Translations under genes and position numbers: made by a program
The notes under the pieces: generated by a model
The model's input: the letters and a program-made list of their open reading frames with translations, nothing else
Told to the model about the DNA's origin: nothing
The model's database searches: none
Shown: one piece after another, positions 1-6,967 of the stretch
Layout: every line of letters begins with the position of its first letter
Numbering within the stretch: the stretch's first letter is position 1
NCBI GenBank assembly: GCA_003560175.1
Contig: PWIZ01000303.1
Span: 1-11,175 of the forward strand
Direction of reading: 5' to 3'
DNA from: Halomonas sp.
Lineage (GTDB): Bacteria > Pseudomonadota > Gammaproteobacteria > Pseudomonadales > Halomonadaceae
DNA: 11,175 nt

Positions 1-252
1 CACCAGAAGGTGATGCTGATCGATGACTCGGCGGCCAGCGTCGGCACCGTCAACCTCGACAATCGTTCCTTCCGACTCAATTTCGAGATCACGGCCTTCC
101 TGCCTGACCGGCATTTTGCCGCTCAGGTCCGGCTGATGCTGGAGCGGGACTTCGCCAACTGCCGGCGAGTCAGCCTCGACGAGATCACGTCGCGCTCGCT
201 GTGGCGAAAGCTGGTCTCGCGGGCCGCCTACCTCCTGTCCCCTATCCAGTGA
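1..252 (+). CDS. cls: Cardiolipin synthase, ClsA type (3' end only)
   Basis: This is the last 83 residues of a phospholipase D-superfamily cardiolipin synthase; the gene begins before the window. The frame opens directly on the second HKD motif, HxKx4D (His1, Lys3 and Asp8 of the visible part), followed by the conserved stretch GTVNLDNRSFRLNFE. E. coli ClsA has a near-identical block there and also ends in a short tail finishing in FSP-type residues, here LLSPIQ. The enzyme condenses phosphatidylglycerol molecules to make cardiolipin at the inner membrane. The N-terminal membrane helices and first HKD motif lie outside the window and cannot be checked. The stop codon TGA (250-252) lies inside a perfect dyad that may be the operator of the next gene. 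Family assignment is secure; which Cls paralogue it is remains less certain. Confidence 0.93.
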   Translation, partial: HQKVMLIDDSAASVGTVNLDNRSFRLNFEITAFLPDRHFAAQVRLMLERDFANCRRVSLDEITSRSLWRKLVSRAAYLLSPIQ

Positions 253-262
253 TACATTATCA
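250..262. promoter_or_regulatory. Candidate LysR-type operator (T-N11-A dyad)
   Basis: A perfect 13-bp inverted repeat, TGATA-CAT-TATCA, fits the T-N11-A core of LysR-family binding sites. It lies 54 bp upstream of the GTG start of the LysR-type gene, where an autoregulatory site would be expected. It also overlaps the stop codon of the cardiolipin synthase gene. The role is inferred from position and symmetry only. Confidence 0.4.
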
Positions 263-270
263 TTTCACGA

Positions 271-288
271 TGGCCGCCTCGGCGGCCA
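271..288 (+). terminator. GC-rich hairpin after cls, possible terminator
   Basis: TGGCCGCC and GGCGGCCA form a perfect 8-bp inverted repeat around TC; sterically this is a 7-bp stem with a 4-base loop. It sits 18 bp after the cls stop codon and ahead of the regulator gene. No T-run follows, so intrinsic termination is uncertain. It could instead shape the leader of the regulator mRNA. Confidence 0.3.
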
Positions 289-316
289 CCCTGCCATCCG
301 CGGACCGGGAGTCACG

Positions 317-1234
317 GTGAACATCGAGACCAAGTGGCTGGAAGATTTCGTCGCTCTGGCCAATACCCGCAGTTTTTCCGCCTCGGCGAGGCAGCGCCAC
401 GTCACTCAGCCTGCCTTCAGTCGCCGCATTCGGGCCCTGGAGCAGACGGTGGGCGCCACCCTGGTGGATCGTTCCACCACGCCAGTAGACCTGACCCCGG
501 AGGGGCAGCTGTTCCTGGTCACTGCCCGCAACCTGGTGGAGCAGCTCAACGAGAGCCTGGGGCATCTGCGTGGTCTGGCCATCGCCAACGAGGCGCTGGA
601 TATCGTCGCCGCGCAATCACTCGCGTTGAGCTTCTTTCCCCCGTGGATCTCGCGCCTCCAGCAGGGCATTGGGGAACTGCCGACTCGCCTGGTGGCCATG
701 AACGTGGGAGAGGCGATCCACGTGTTGCGGGAGGGCAAGTGCGACCTGATGCTGGCCTACTATGATCCCTACGCCAGTATGCAGCTCGATTCGGAGGTGT
801 TTCCCTCATTCTCCATCGGTCAGGTGAAGATGCTCCCCGTCAGCCTGCCCAACGAGGATGGCAAGCCGCGCTTTCCGCTGGCGGGCAGCGAGTCGATTCC
901 CTATCTCGCCTACACTCAGGGGGCCTTCCTGGGCAGCAGCGTACGCATGCTGCTCAAGAATGATGCCCTTCGCCTGCGACTGCGCACCGTCTACGAGACC
1001 GCCATGGCCGAGGGCCTCAAGGGCATGGTGCTTCAAGGCCTCGGACTGGCCTGGATCCCCGACTTCTGCATCCGCGAGGAGCTCAAGAGCGGGCGCCTGG
1101 TGCGGGCCGGAGGCGAGGAGTGGGATGTGCCTCTGGAGATTCGGCTCTACCGCTGTTCCCTGGTCCACAAGCCCGGCGTCGAGAAGCTGTGGCGGCAGAT
1201 GCAGAAGCTGCCGCGGGACTTTCTCCAAGCATAA
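317..1234 (+). CDS. LysR-family transcriptional regulator, HypT/YjiE-like
   Basis: This 305-residue protein has the full LysR layout: an N-terminal winged helix-turn-helix (about residues 1-60, with SFSASA and the recognition-helix block QPAFSRRIRALE) and a C-terminal periplasmic-binding-like effector domain (about 90-300). The opening NIETKWLEDF and the helix-turn-helix closely resemble E. coli HypT (YjiE), a regulator activated by hypochlorite through methionine oxidation. The effector half is less obviously alike, so the HypT role is an inference and no symbol is given. The GTG start at 317 is chosen because GGGAG lies 5 bases upstream and the protein then begins exactly where HypT homology begins. 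A LysR-type dyad lies upstream at 250-262. The gene converges on the broken nadM gene with a 26-bp gap. Confidence 0.9.
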   Translation: MNIETKWLEDFVALANTRSFSASARQRHVTQPAFSRRIRALEQTVGATLVDRSTTPVDLTPEGQLFLVTARNLVEQLNESLGHLRGLAIANEALDIVAAQSLALSFFPPWISRLQQGIGELPTRLVAMNVGEAIHVLREGKCDLMLAYYDPYASMQLDSEVFPSFSIGQVKMLPVSLPNEDGKPRFPLAGSESIPYLAYTQGAFLGSSVRMLLKNDALRLRLRTVYETAMAEGLKGMVLQGLGLAWIPDFCIREELKSGRLVRAGGEEWDVPLEIRLYRCSLVHKPGVEKLWRQMQKLPRDFLQA

Positions 1235-1260
1235 TCGGCTTCAGGCGTGATCGGCGCGTC

Positions 1261-2355
1261 TCAGTTCCCGCCGAAGTCGGCGGGCAGGCCGAGAAAATCC
1301 TGGATGATGAAGAAGTGGTCCTCGAAGAGGGCCTCCGGGTCCAGGTCGGCAAGCGCCACCCAGCGGGCGTGATCGCCGCCCTTCACCGGCTTGAGCCTGG
1401 GCAGCTGCTGATCGGGGGTCAGCGCGAAGTAGAAGGCCTCGGCCAGGGTGCGTCCCCGCCAGCTGCGATGGGGCTCGTCGAACAACCGCTGACCACGCAA
1501 GGATCCCTTGAGCACCGGCTCCGGCACCTTGAGTCGAATGCGCTCACGCAGCTCCCGGAGGCAGGCATCCAAGAGCCGTTCATGGGAGTTGATGAACCCG
1601 CCGGGCAGGGCGAGCAGCCCCTTGCCGGGTGCCGCGGTGCGGCGCACCAGCAGCACATGCCCCGACTGCACCACTACCGCATTCACCGTCACGAAGATGG
1701 GCGGATAGGGCGCCTGAGCCCAGGCACTGCGGTACTGATCCAGGAGTCGCTGCTCCTCGCTCAACTGCCGATAGTGCTCGCCGACGCAAAAGGTGCGCAC
1801 CGCGCTGACCACCCCCGGCGGCAAGTCATGGTAGGCGCCGGTCGTCAGATAGTCATCGGCGGAGGAGGCAGAGCGGAACAGCCGCTCGCGGATCTGGCTG
1901 GCCGAAATGCCCTCCACCAGCGGCACGCTCACGGACTCCCACTGGGGAAACAGCGACAGGTAGTAGCTCGACTGGCCACGGCTCGCGCCGATCAGGCCGA
2001 TCCGCGGCAATCGGGCGCCCCGAGGGCTGGCGATGTCACGCACCTTGCGCTGCACGTCACGCACCCAGACATCGTTGTTGTAGAGAGCATCGAGCAGCGG
2101 CACCACGGCAAGCCGAGCGTTCTCCTCATCATCGAAGGCGCTACGCAACATGGCGCGGCGTTCATTGAAGTGCCAGGGGTTACGCATCGAACGCGCTTGC
2201 CATTAGGAGCCTACCAGCACGATGACCTGTCGAGCGCGCTTGAGCGCCTCGTGGATCACCGCCAGATGGCCCAGGTGGGGCGGTTGGAAGCGGCCGATGA
2301 ACACCAGGCAGTCGAAGTCGTAGGCGTCGCGGTCGATATCCGGGCAGGCTGGCAT
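1261..2355 (-). pseudogene. NadM-Nudix fusion (NMN adenylyltransferase/Nudix), interrupted by in-frame TAA
   Basis: Read as one frame of 364 codons, this matches the two-domain family typified by Synechocystis slr0787: an NMN adenylyltransferase, which makes NAD from NMN and ATP, fused to a Nudix (ADP-ribose pyrophosphatase-type) domain. The first part holds the nucleotidyltransferase motif GRFQPPHLGH and ends IVLVGS. An in-frame TAA (2203-2205, codon 51) follows. The same frame then continues WQARSMRNPWHFNER, the family's next conserved block, through GISASQIRERL to the Nudix domain with LPGGF. No frameshift is needed; a single base change would explain the stop. The Nudix box is also unusual: the second Glu of REUXEE is Arg (codon 1540-1542). 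The start at 2355 is chosen for AGGA six bases upstream. Reinitiation at ATG 2187 would give a 308-residue product without the nucleotide-binding motif and has no visible ribosome site. A sequencing error is possible. Confidence 0.82.
1267..1284. terminator. Hairpin between convergent genes, overlapping nadM 3' end
   Basis: CCCGCCGA and TCGGCGGG form a perfect 8-bp inverted repeat around AG. It begins 33 bp past the LysR-type stop codon and lies within the last codons of the convergent nadM gene. No T-run is present on either strand. It may act as a shared transcription block, but could simply be coding sequence. Confidence 0.25.
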
Positions 2356-2392
2356 GTCGGATCCTGAAGGGGGAGTGGGCAATAGCGGGCTC

Positions 2393-2422
2393 ATTATGGT
2401 CGGCTCATTCCTGGCTTTGCAA
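2393..2422 (-). promoter_or_regulatory. Candidate sigma-70 promoter for the nadM gene
   Basis: On the minus strand TTGCAA (2417-2422) and CATAAT (2393-2398) are separated by 18 bases, matching the sigma-70 -35 at 4 of 6 and the -10 at 5 of 6 positions. The predicted transcript would start about 30 bases ahead of the chosen start at 2355. This also argues against a start at ATG 2394, which would lie inside the -10 box. Confidence 0.4.
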
Positions 2423-2480
2423 TGCGCTAGGGGGTGCCATTCGCGTATCCTGTTGGCGACACAGGGATGCGGGGAACCTC

Positions 2481-3425
2481 ATGATCAATCTTCGAACACT
2501 GATGCCGTCCGCCCTCGGCGCCACGCTCAGCTTCTGGTGGAACGTGACCCAGAACGCGATTCGCCTCTGGCTGGAGCGCAATGCCTTCAGCTATGCGGGA
2601 TCGCTGGCCTTCTACACGCTCTTCTCGTTGGCCCCCACGATGATCATCGCGGTCACCGTGATCGGTCTGGTGCTGGGGGAAGATGCCGCCCAGGGCCAGA
2701 TCGTTGCCCAGCTGCAGGGCACCATGGGCAAGGAGGCGGCCGCCGCCATCGAGGAGGCCGTCGCCAGTTCACGCATCGAGGAGTCGGGGCTGCTGCCCAC
2801 GCTGCTGGGCTTCGGCGCGCTGCTGGTGGGGGCGACCACGGTCTTCGCCCAGATGCAATTTTCGCTGAACACCATCTGGGGGGTCACCGCTCGCCCCAGC
2901 GCCAACAGCGCCCTGGTGTTCATCAAGAACCGTCTGCTCTCGCTCACCGTCGTGCTCTCCATCGGCTTTATCCTGCTGGTGTCGCTGGTTCTCGGGATAT
3001 TGGTGCGCGCCATGCTGCAGGCCGCCGATGAGCTGCTGCCCTTTGTGGGCTTTCTGACCACCGGTGCCGAGTTCCTCGTCTCCCTGGCGGTGATCGCGGC
3101 GCTCTTCGCCACCATCTTCAAGGTGCTGCCCGATGTGGTGCTGCGCTGGCAGGATGTGGTGGTCGGTGCCGTGGTCACGGCGGTGCTGTTTTCGGTGGGC
3201 CGCTCGGCGATTGCCTTCTATCTCTCTCACACCGCCACCGCCTCCACCTATGGGGCCGCGGGCTCGGTGGTGATGATCCTGCTGTGGGTCTACTACAGTT
3301 CGCTGATTCTGCTGTTCGGCGCCGCCTTTACCCGCTGCCACCTGGCCGAGCGGGGCAGCCCGGTCGTGCCGCGCAACACCGCAGTGGTGGTCAGGCGAGA
3401 GCTGATGGACGGCAAGCAGGACTGA
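2481..3425 (+). CDS. YihY/virulence factor BrkB family membrane protein
   Basis: This 314-residue integral membrane protein belongs to the YihY (UPF0761/BrkB) family, once mislabelled ribonuclease BN. About six hydrophobic helices are visible, near residues 41-66, 104-122, 153-176, 193-215, 226-246 and 260-284. Family blocks include SLAFYTLFSLAP in the first helix, the LNTIWGV segment after the second, and the closing YGAAGSVVMILLWVYYSS. Its molecular function is not established; inner-membrane location is predicted. The ATG at 2481 has GGGGAA four bases upstream. The gene is transcribed away from nadM across a 125-bp gap and stands alone, with a strong hairpin just after its stop. Family assignment is firm and function is open. 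Confidence 0.92.
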   Translation: MINLRTLMPSALGATLSFWWNVTQNAIRLWLERNAFSYAGSLAFYTLFSLAPTMIIAVTVIGLVLGEDAAQGQIVAQLQGTMGKEAAAAIEEAVASSRIEESGLLPTLLGFGALLVGATTVFAQMQFSLNTIWGVTARPSANSALVFIKNRLLSLTVVLSIGFILLVSLVLGILVRAMLQAADELLPFVGFLTTGAEFLVSLAVIAALFATIFKVLPDVVLRWQDVVVGAVVTAVLFSVGRSAIAFYLSHTATASTYGAAGSVVMILLWVYYSSLILLFGAAFTRCHLAERGSPVVPRNTAVVVRRELMDGKQD

Positions 3426-3437
3426 AGCCCGCTAGCG

Positions 3438-3464
3438 ACGAGGCCGGCGTCAGGCCGGCCTCGT
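3438..3464. terminator. Strong hairpin between convergent genes, possible bidirectional terminator
   Basis: An 11-bp perfect stem (3438-3448 with 3454-3464, core CGAGGCCGGC) encloses the loop GTCAG. It starts 13 bp after the stop of the YihY-family gene and lies 57 bp beyond the stop of the convergent leucine dehydrogenase-type gene, so it could serve both. There is no T-run on either side, so termination efficiency is uncertain. Confidence 0.5.
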
Positions 3465-3520
3465 GCTGAAGTACGGAGGCGATTCGCTGGCCTCATCGGC
3501 CGACGCGACTCAGGCTCGGC

Positions 3521-4564
3521 TCAGCAGCGACCGAAGCGCTCCCGGGCCATGGCATCGGCGATGAGCGCGGGGCTGACCTCCTCTCGGGCGGCGCGGGCGA
3601 ACAGCTCGTCCAGGGTGGTGCCGATGCCTTCGATATGGTCCATCACCGCCGACCGGTCATAGTCGTCCCGTCGCTGCCAGGCGATCTCAATGACCCCGCC
3701 GGCGTTGGCCACGTAGTCCGGCGTGTAGAGAATGCCACGGGCCATCAGCCGTTCGGCCATGGCCGGCGTGGCCAGCTGATTGTTGGCGGCGCCGCACACG
3801 ACCCTGGCCTCGAGCCGCTCGACCACACTCTCGTCCAGCACGGCCCCCATGGCACAGGGTGCGAAGACATCCACTTCGGCATCGAAGATCGTCTCCGGAG
3901 CCACTGGCTCGGCGCCGAGCTCCTCGGCGAGATGGGTCAGCGCCACTTGGTTGACGTCCGTGAGCACCAGCCGAGCGCCGGCCGCATGCAGGTGGCGGGC
4001 GAGGTGAGCGCCGACGTGGCCGACGCCCTGGATCGCCACGCTGAGACCTTCCAGATCATCGCGCCCCAGGCCGTGGCGCACCGCGCTTTTCAGCGCGCAG
4101 AAGACGCCCCAGGCGGTGAAGGGCGAGGGGTCGCCGGACTCGCCGCTGGCCCGGCGCAGTCCCCCCACATGGGCGGTCGCTTCGGCAATCGTCTGCATGT
4201 CCGCCTCGCTGGAGCCAGAGTCCTCCGCGGTGATATAGGCGCCACCCAGCGATTCGACCAGTCTCCCCATGGCTCGCAGCAGTGCCGGCGTCTTCTCGGT
4301 GCGCGGGTCGGCGATGATCACCGCCTTGCCACCCCCCAGGGGGAGGTCCGCCATGGCCGACTTGTAGCTCATCCCCCGGGAGAGACGCAGCACATCGGTG
4401 AGGGCGGCCGCCTCGCTGGCGTAGGGGTAGATCCGCAGACCGCCCAGAGCGGGGCCACGGTTCGTGTCATGGATGGCGATGATGGCTCGCAGGCCGCTGG
4501 CGGCATCGCTGCCGAAGACGATCTGCTGGTGGTGATCGAAATCCGGATGATTGAAGACCGGCAT
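3521..4564 (-). CDS. Leu/Val/Phe-type amino-acid dehydrogenase (leucine dehydrogenase-like)
   Basis: This 347-residue enzyme belongs to the Glu/Leu/Phe/Val dehydrogenase superfamily and is closest in length and motifs to leucine dehydrogenase. Such enzymes oxidatively deaminate branched-chain amino acids to 2-oxoacids and ammonia with NAD. The catalytic-domain lysines fall at 68 and 80 (MSYKSAMADLPLGGGKAV), the same numbers as in Bacillus leucine dehydrogenase. An Asp sits at 115 in ITAEDSGSS. The Rossmann loop is GVGHVG (180-185), with Asp203 ending the second strand, which favours NAD over NADP. The conserved CGAANNQLA block is present. The ATG at 4564 has GAGGGAG eight bases upstream. The gene is monocistronic, diverging from acylphosphatase. 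Substrate choice among Leu, Val and Phe cannot be settled from sequence. Confidence 0.9.
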   Translation of the reverse strand: MPVFNHPDFDHHQQIVFGSDAASGLRAIIAIHDTNRGPALGGLRIYPYASEAAALTDVLRLSRGMSYKSAMADLPLGGGKAVIIADPRTEKTPALLRAMGRLVESLGGAYITAEDSGSSEADMQTIAEATAHVGGLRRASGESGDPSPFTAWGVFCALKSAVRHGLGRDDLEGLSVAIQGVGHVGAHLARHLHAAGARLVLTDVNQVALTHLAEELGAEPVAPETIFDAEVDVFAPCAMGAVLDESVVERLEARVVCGAANNQLATPAMAERLMARGILYTPDYVANAGGVIEIAWQRRDDYDRSAVMDHIEGIGTTLDELFARAAREEVSPALIADAMARERFGRC

Positions 4565-4767
4565 GGCAAGAACTCCCTCGTGAGGATTGTCATTATGAGA
4601 TAGTGCCCGGGTAGGGCAGGCGCCCCCGTCACTGGCTTGTGGCCGGCATGGCAGGGCTACTCCAAGGTTAGAGTATCGTCGTGGTGCGGGGAAGTGCGGG
4701 GCTGGCCGCGCCGGGCGGGGGGCTGGTACAAAGAAGGGATGATTGTGACACGACGGGAGAGCGAGCC
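4565..4767. other. Divergent intergenic region (leucine dehydrogenase-like gene / acyP)
   Basis: This 203-bp gap should hold two promoters. On the minus strand CATAAT (4592-4597) could be a -10 box for the dehydrogenase, but I see no good -35 partner. On the plus strand TGG-TACAAA (4724-4732) resembles an extended -10 ahead of acyP. Both are weak calls. No RNA gene or repeat stood out. Confidence 0.4.
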
Positions 4768-5040
4768 ATGGAAAACTGCTGCGTAAAGGCCTTGGTAACG
4801 GGCAAGGTACAGGGGGTCTGGTATCGGCGTGCCACCCAGGACCAGGCCCTGCAGCACGGCCTGACCGGACACGCCATCAATCTTCCCGATGGCCGGGTGG
4901 AAGTGCTGATCTGCGGCGGCCCCGACGCCGTGAAGGCGGTCAGCCAGTGGCTCTGGAAGGGGCCGGACACTGCCCGTGTCACCCACGTGGAGCTCGAGGT
5001 GGTCGAGGCCCACGTGCCCGATGACTTCCGTACCGGTTAA
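4768..5040 (+). CDS. acyP: Acylphosphatase
   Basis: This 90-residue protein is a full-length acylphosphatase, a small cytosolic enzyme that hydrolyses acyl phosphates such as acetyl phosphate and carbamoyl phosphate. The signature VQGVWYRR carries the catalytic, phosphate-binding Arg at 20. The second signature, INLPDGRVEV, carries the catalytic Asn at 38. Spacing and length are standard for the family (about 90-100 residues). The start at ATG 4768 is preferred to an upstream in-frame GTG at 4681 because GGGAGA lies 7 bases before it and homology begins there. Its TAA overlaps the stop codon of the convergent nucleoside hydrolase gene within a shared TTAA, leaving no room for a separate terminator. 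A physiological link to the neighbours is not evident. Confidence 0.95.
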   Translation: MENCCVKALVTGKVQGVWYRRATQDQALQHGLTGHAINLPDGRVEVLICGGPDAVKAVSQWLWKGPDTARVTHVELEVVEAHVPDDFRTG

Positions 5041-5999
5041 GCCGGAGGCCCGGCCCCGGCGAGGACGTCGGCGATCCAGTCGCTGACCCCCGGGCCGTCG
5101 GCATTCAGGCAGGCCGTTATCGCGGGCGTGCGAGCCCAGCGCGGCTCGATAAAGGCGCGTCCTGCGGGGGCGAAGAGCGTCTGACCCTCGGCGTCGCCTT
5201 CGGTAACCACCGTCAGGTGGCCGCGCGCCGTGGTGAACAACTCGGGCCTCAGTAGCCAGGCCAGGGCGCAGCTGTCGTGGGGGCAGCAACCGTCGATATC
5301 CAGAAACTCCCGGTAGAAGTCGCGATAGAAGGCGTAGCTGCCGGCCAGCACCTGGCCGAGATCACCCTGGCCGGCCGCGATGCGCGCCATATGCTCGGCG
5401 GTGAGGACGCAGCGGTGGGTGGCGTCCAGGCCGACCAGCGTCAGTGGCCAGCCGGCGGTCAGCACCCGGGAGGCGGCATGGGGGTCATTGAACATGTTGG
5501 CCTCGGCGACCGGGGTCACATTGCCCCCCTCGCGGATCGATCCTCCCATGATTACCACCTGCTTGACCCGCTCGGTGAGGGAAGGGTCGAGCTGCAGGGC
5601 GGCGGCCAGGTTGCCCAGCGGACCCACGGCCACCAGGGTGACCTCGCCGGGGCGGGCATTGACTGTGTCGACGATAAACTGCGCCGCGCTTCTGGGGTCG
5701 GCTTTCCCCTGCACCTCGGGCAGCGCAATGTCGCCCAGGCCGTTGGCGCCGTGAATGTGGGCGGGTGGCGGGTGGCGCGTCTTGACCAGCGGCGCGGCCG
5801 CCCCCTGGGCGACCGGGACATCGGCGCGGCCGGCCAGCTGAGCAAGCAGCAGGGCGTTGTGTGTCGCCACTTCCACATCCACGTTGCCGTAGGTGGTGGT
5901 CAGGCCCAGCAGCTCGAGCTCGGGGTGGCACAGGGCGATGGCAATGGCCTGGGCATCGTCCACGCCCGGGTCGGTGTCAAACAGGATCGGGTGGCGCAT
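5037..5999 (-). CDS. Nucleoside hydrolase (IunH/Rih family)
   Basis: This 320-residue enzyme of the inosine/uridine-preferring nucleoside hydrolase family splits ribonucleosides into base and ribose in a calcium-dependent reaction. Family motifs are intact: DTDPGVDDA with metal and catalytic aspartates at 8, 10, 14 and 15; TTYGNV with Asn39; VVIMGGS near 148-154; EANMFNDPHAA with Glu167 and Asn169; and HDS with His241 and Asp242. These match the family's usual numbering closely. The start is placed at ATG 5999, not at 6026, because AAGGAGT lies just upstream of it. It is the last gene of the minus-strand operon, 50 bp after ribokinase, which would phosphorylate the ribose released. Base preference (purine or pyrimidine) cannot be read from the sequence. 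Confidence 0.93.
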   Translation of the reverse strand: MRHPILFDTDPGVDDAQAIAIALCHPELELLGLTTTYGNVDVEVATHNALLLAQLAGRADVPVAQGAAAPLVKTRHPPPAHIHGANGLGDIALPEVQGKADPRSAAQFIVDTVNARPGEVTLVAVGPLGNLAAALQLDPSLTERVKQVVIMGGSIREGGNVTPVAEANMFNDPHAASRVLTAGWPLTLVGLDATHRCVLTAEHMARIAAGQGDLGQVLAGSYAFYRDFYREFLDIDGCCPHDSCALAWLLRPELFTTARGHLTVVTEGDAEGQTLFAPAGRAFIEPRWARTPAITACLNADGPGVSDWIADVLAGAGPPA

Positions 6000-6049
6000 C
6001 GCAGACTCCTTGGGGGTGGCTGGCAAAAGGGCCGGCGAGAGGGCTGGCC

Positions 6050-6952
6050 TCAGCGCGCCTCGGCGGCGAGCAGGGCGTCGACCTCGTTGACCGTGGGAAT
6101 GCTGTCGGCGGCACCGGGATGCTGGACGGCCAGAGCGGCGGCGGCGGTGGCACGCTCGAGGCAGTCACGCACCGGCAACTCTGCCTGCAAGGCGGCCATG
6201 AAGTAGCCGATGAAGGTATCCCCGGCCCCGGTGGTGTCGACTGCCTTGACCGGCAGCGCCGGCTGATGAAGCCGATGGTCGCCATGCTGGTACCAGGCGC
6301 CGTCGTTGCCCAGGGTCAGTACGACCTCGACGGCAGGCAGGCGCACGGCCAGGGCATCGAGCAGCGCCTCGGCGTCGACATCCAGCGCCAGGCCGGTGAG
6401 TCCCGCCGCCTCGGTGCGGTTGACGAACAGTAGCCGGCAGCGCGACAGCGGCAGCCTGAGCACCTCCTCGGTCATGGGAGCGGGGTTGAAGGCGATCTTC
6501 AGTCCATGGTCGCCGGCCAGGGGAATCAGTTTGTCGAGCCCGACACACTCGTTCTGGGTCAGCAGCCAGTCGCCGGGCTGGGTGTCGGCGACCAGCTCGT
6601 TCAGGTCGGCGCGGCGAAAGCCATGGTTGGCACCGGGGAAGAGGAGGATGGCATTCTCGCCGGCATCATCCACCTGAATGATGGCGTGACCGCTGGGCGC
6701 ATCCACCAGTTTCACCCGGAAGACCTCGACACCGGCCCGGGAGAGGGTGTCCCGGGCCCAGGCATCCTGTCGGCCAAGTCGACCCCAGTGACAGACGCGC
6801 CCGCCGGCCCGGGCCATGGCCAGCGACTGGTTGGCCCCCTTGCCGCCCAGGCCGACGCGATAGTCGTGGCTAGCCAGGGTTTCGCCGGGCCTGACCAGAT
6901 GAGGGACACGATAGACGTGGTCGAGATTGATGGAGCCGAAGTTATGCAGCAT
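6050..6952 (-). CDS. rbsK: Ribokinase
   Basis: This 300-residue PfkB-family sugar kinase phosphorylates D-ribose to ribose 5-phosphate with ATP. Visible motifs are the N-terminal substrate block GSINLDHV with Asp11, the family signature GGKGANQSLAMARAG (36-50), the N-x-x-E block FVNRTEA (176-182), the ATP-side LTLGNDGAW (212-220) and the second signature DTTGAGDTF with catalytic Asp245. A GAADSIPT segment at 280-287 resembles the ribokinase GAQ-SIP stretch near the monovalent-cation site. It starts 15 bp after the hydroxyacid dehydrogenase stop codon, with a purine-rich GGGGGAAT ribosome site, and is followed after 50 bp by nucleoside hydrolase. The pairing with the hydrolase suggests use of ribose from nucleosides; no ribose transporter is in view. 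Confidence 0.93.
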   Translation of the reverse strand: MLHNFGSINLDHVYRVPHLVRPGETLASHDYRVGLGGKGANQSLAMARAGGRVCHWGRLGRQDAWARDTLSRAGVEVFRVKLVDAPSGHAIIQVDDAGENAILLFPGANHGFRRADLNELVADTQPGDWLLTQNECVGLDKLIPLAGDHGLKIAFNPAPMTEEVLRLPLSRCRLLFVNRTEAAGLTGLALDVDAEALLDALAVRLPAVEVVLTLGNDGAWYQHGDHRLHQPALPVKAVDTTGAGDTFIGYFMAALQAELPVRDCLERATAAAALAVQHPGAADSIPTVNEVDALLAAEAR

Positions 6953-6967
6953 GGGCCTATTCCCCCT

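Noticed and set aside
2202..2204. ATG overlapping the TAA (TAATG) as a reinitiation site for the downstream nadM half
   Set aside because: That ATG is in another frame and meets a stop after seven codons, so it cannot give the Nudix-containing product.
2187..2205. Frameshift as the cause of the nadM break
   Set aside because: The distance from the upstream frame to the downstream frame is a multiple of three, and conserved residues resume directly after the TAA, so a nonsense codon is the simpler reading.
1120..2367. 415-codon plus-strand open frame opposite the nadM gene
   Set aside because: It overlaps the end of the LysR-type gene and has antisense-like composition. I considered whether it might be the real gene, given the stop in nadM, but the NadM motifs are unmistakable.
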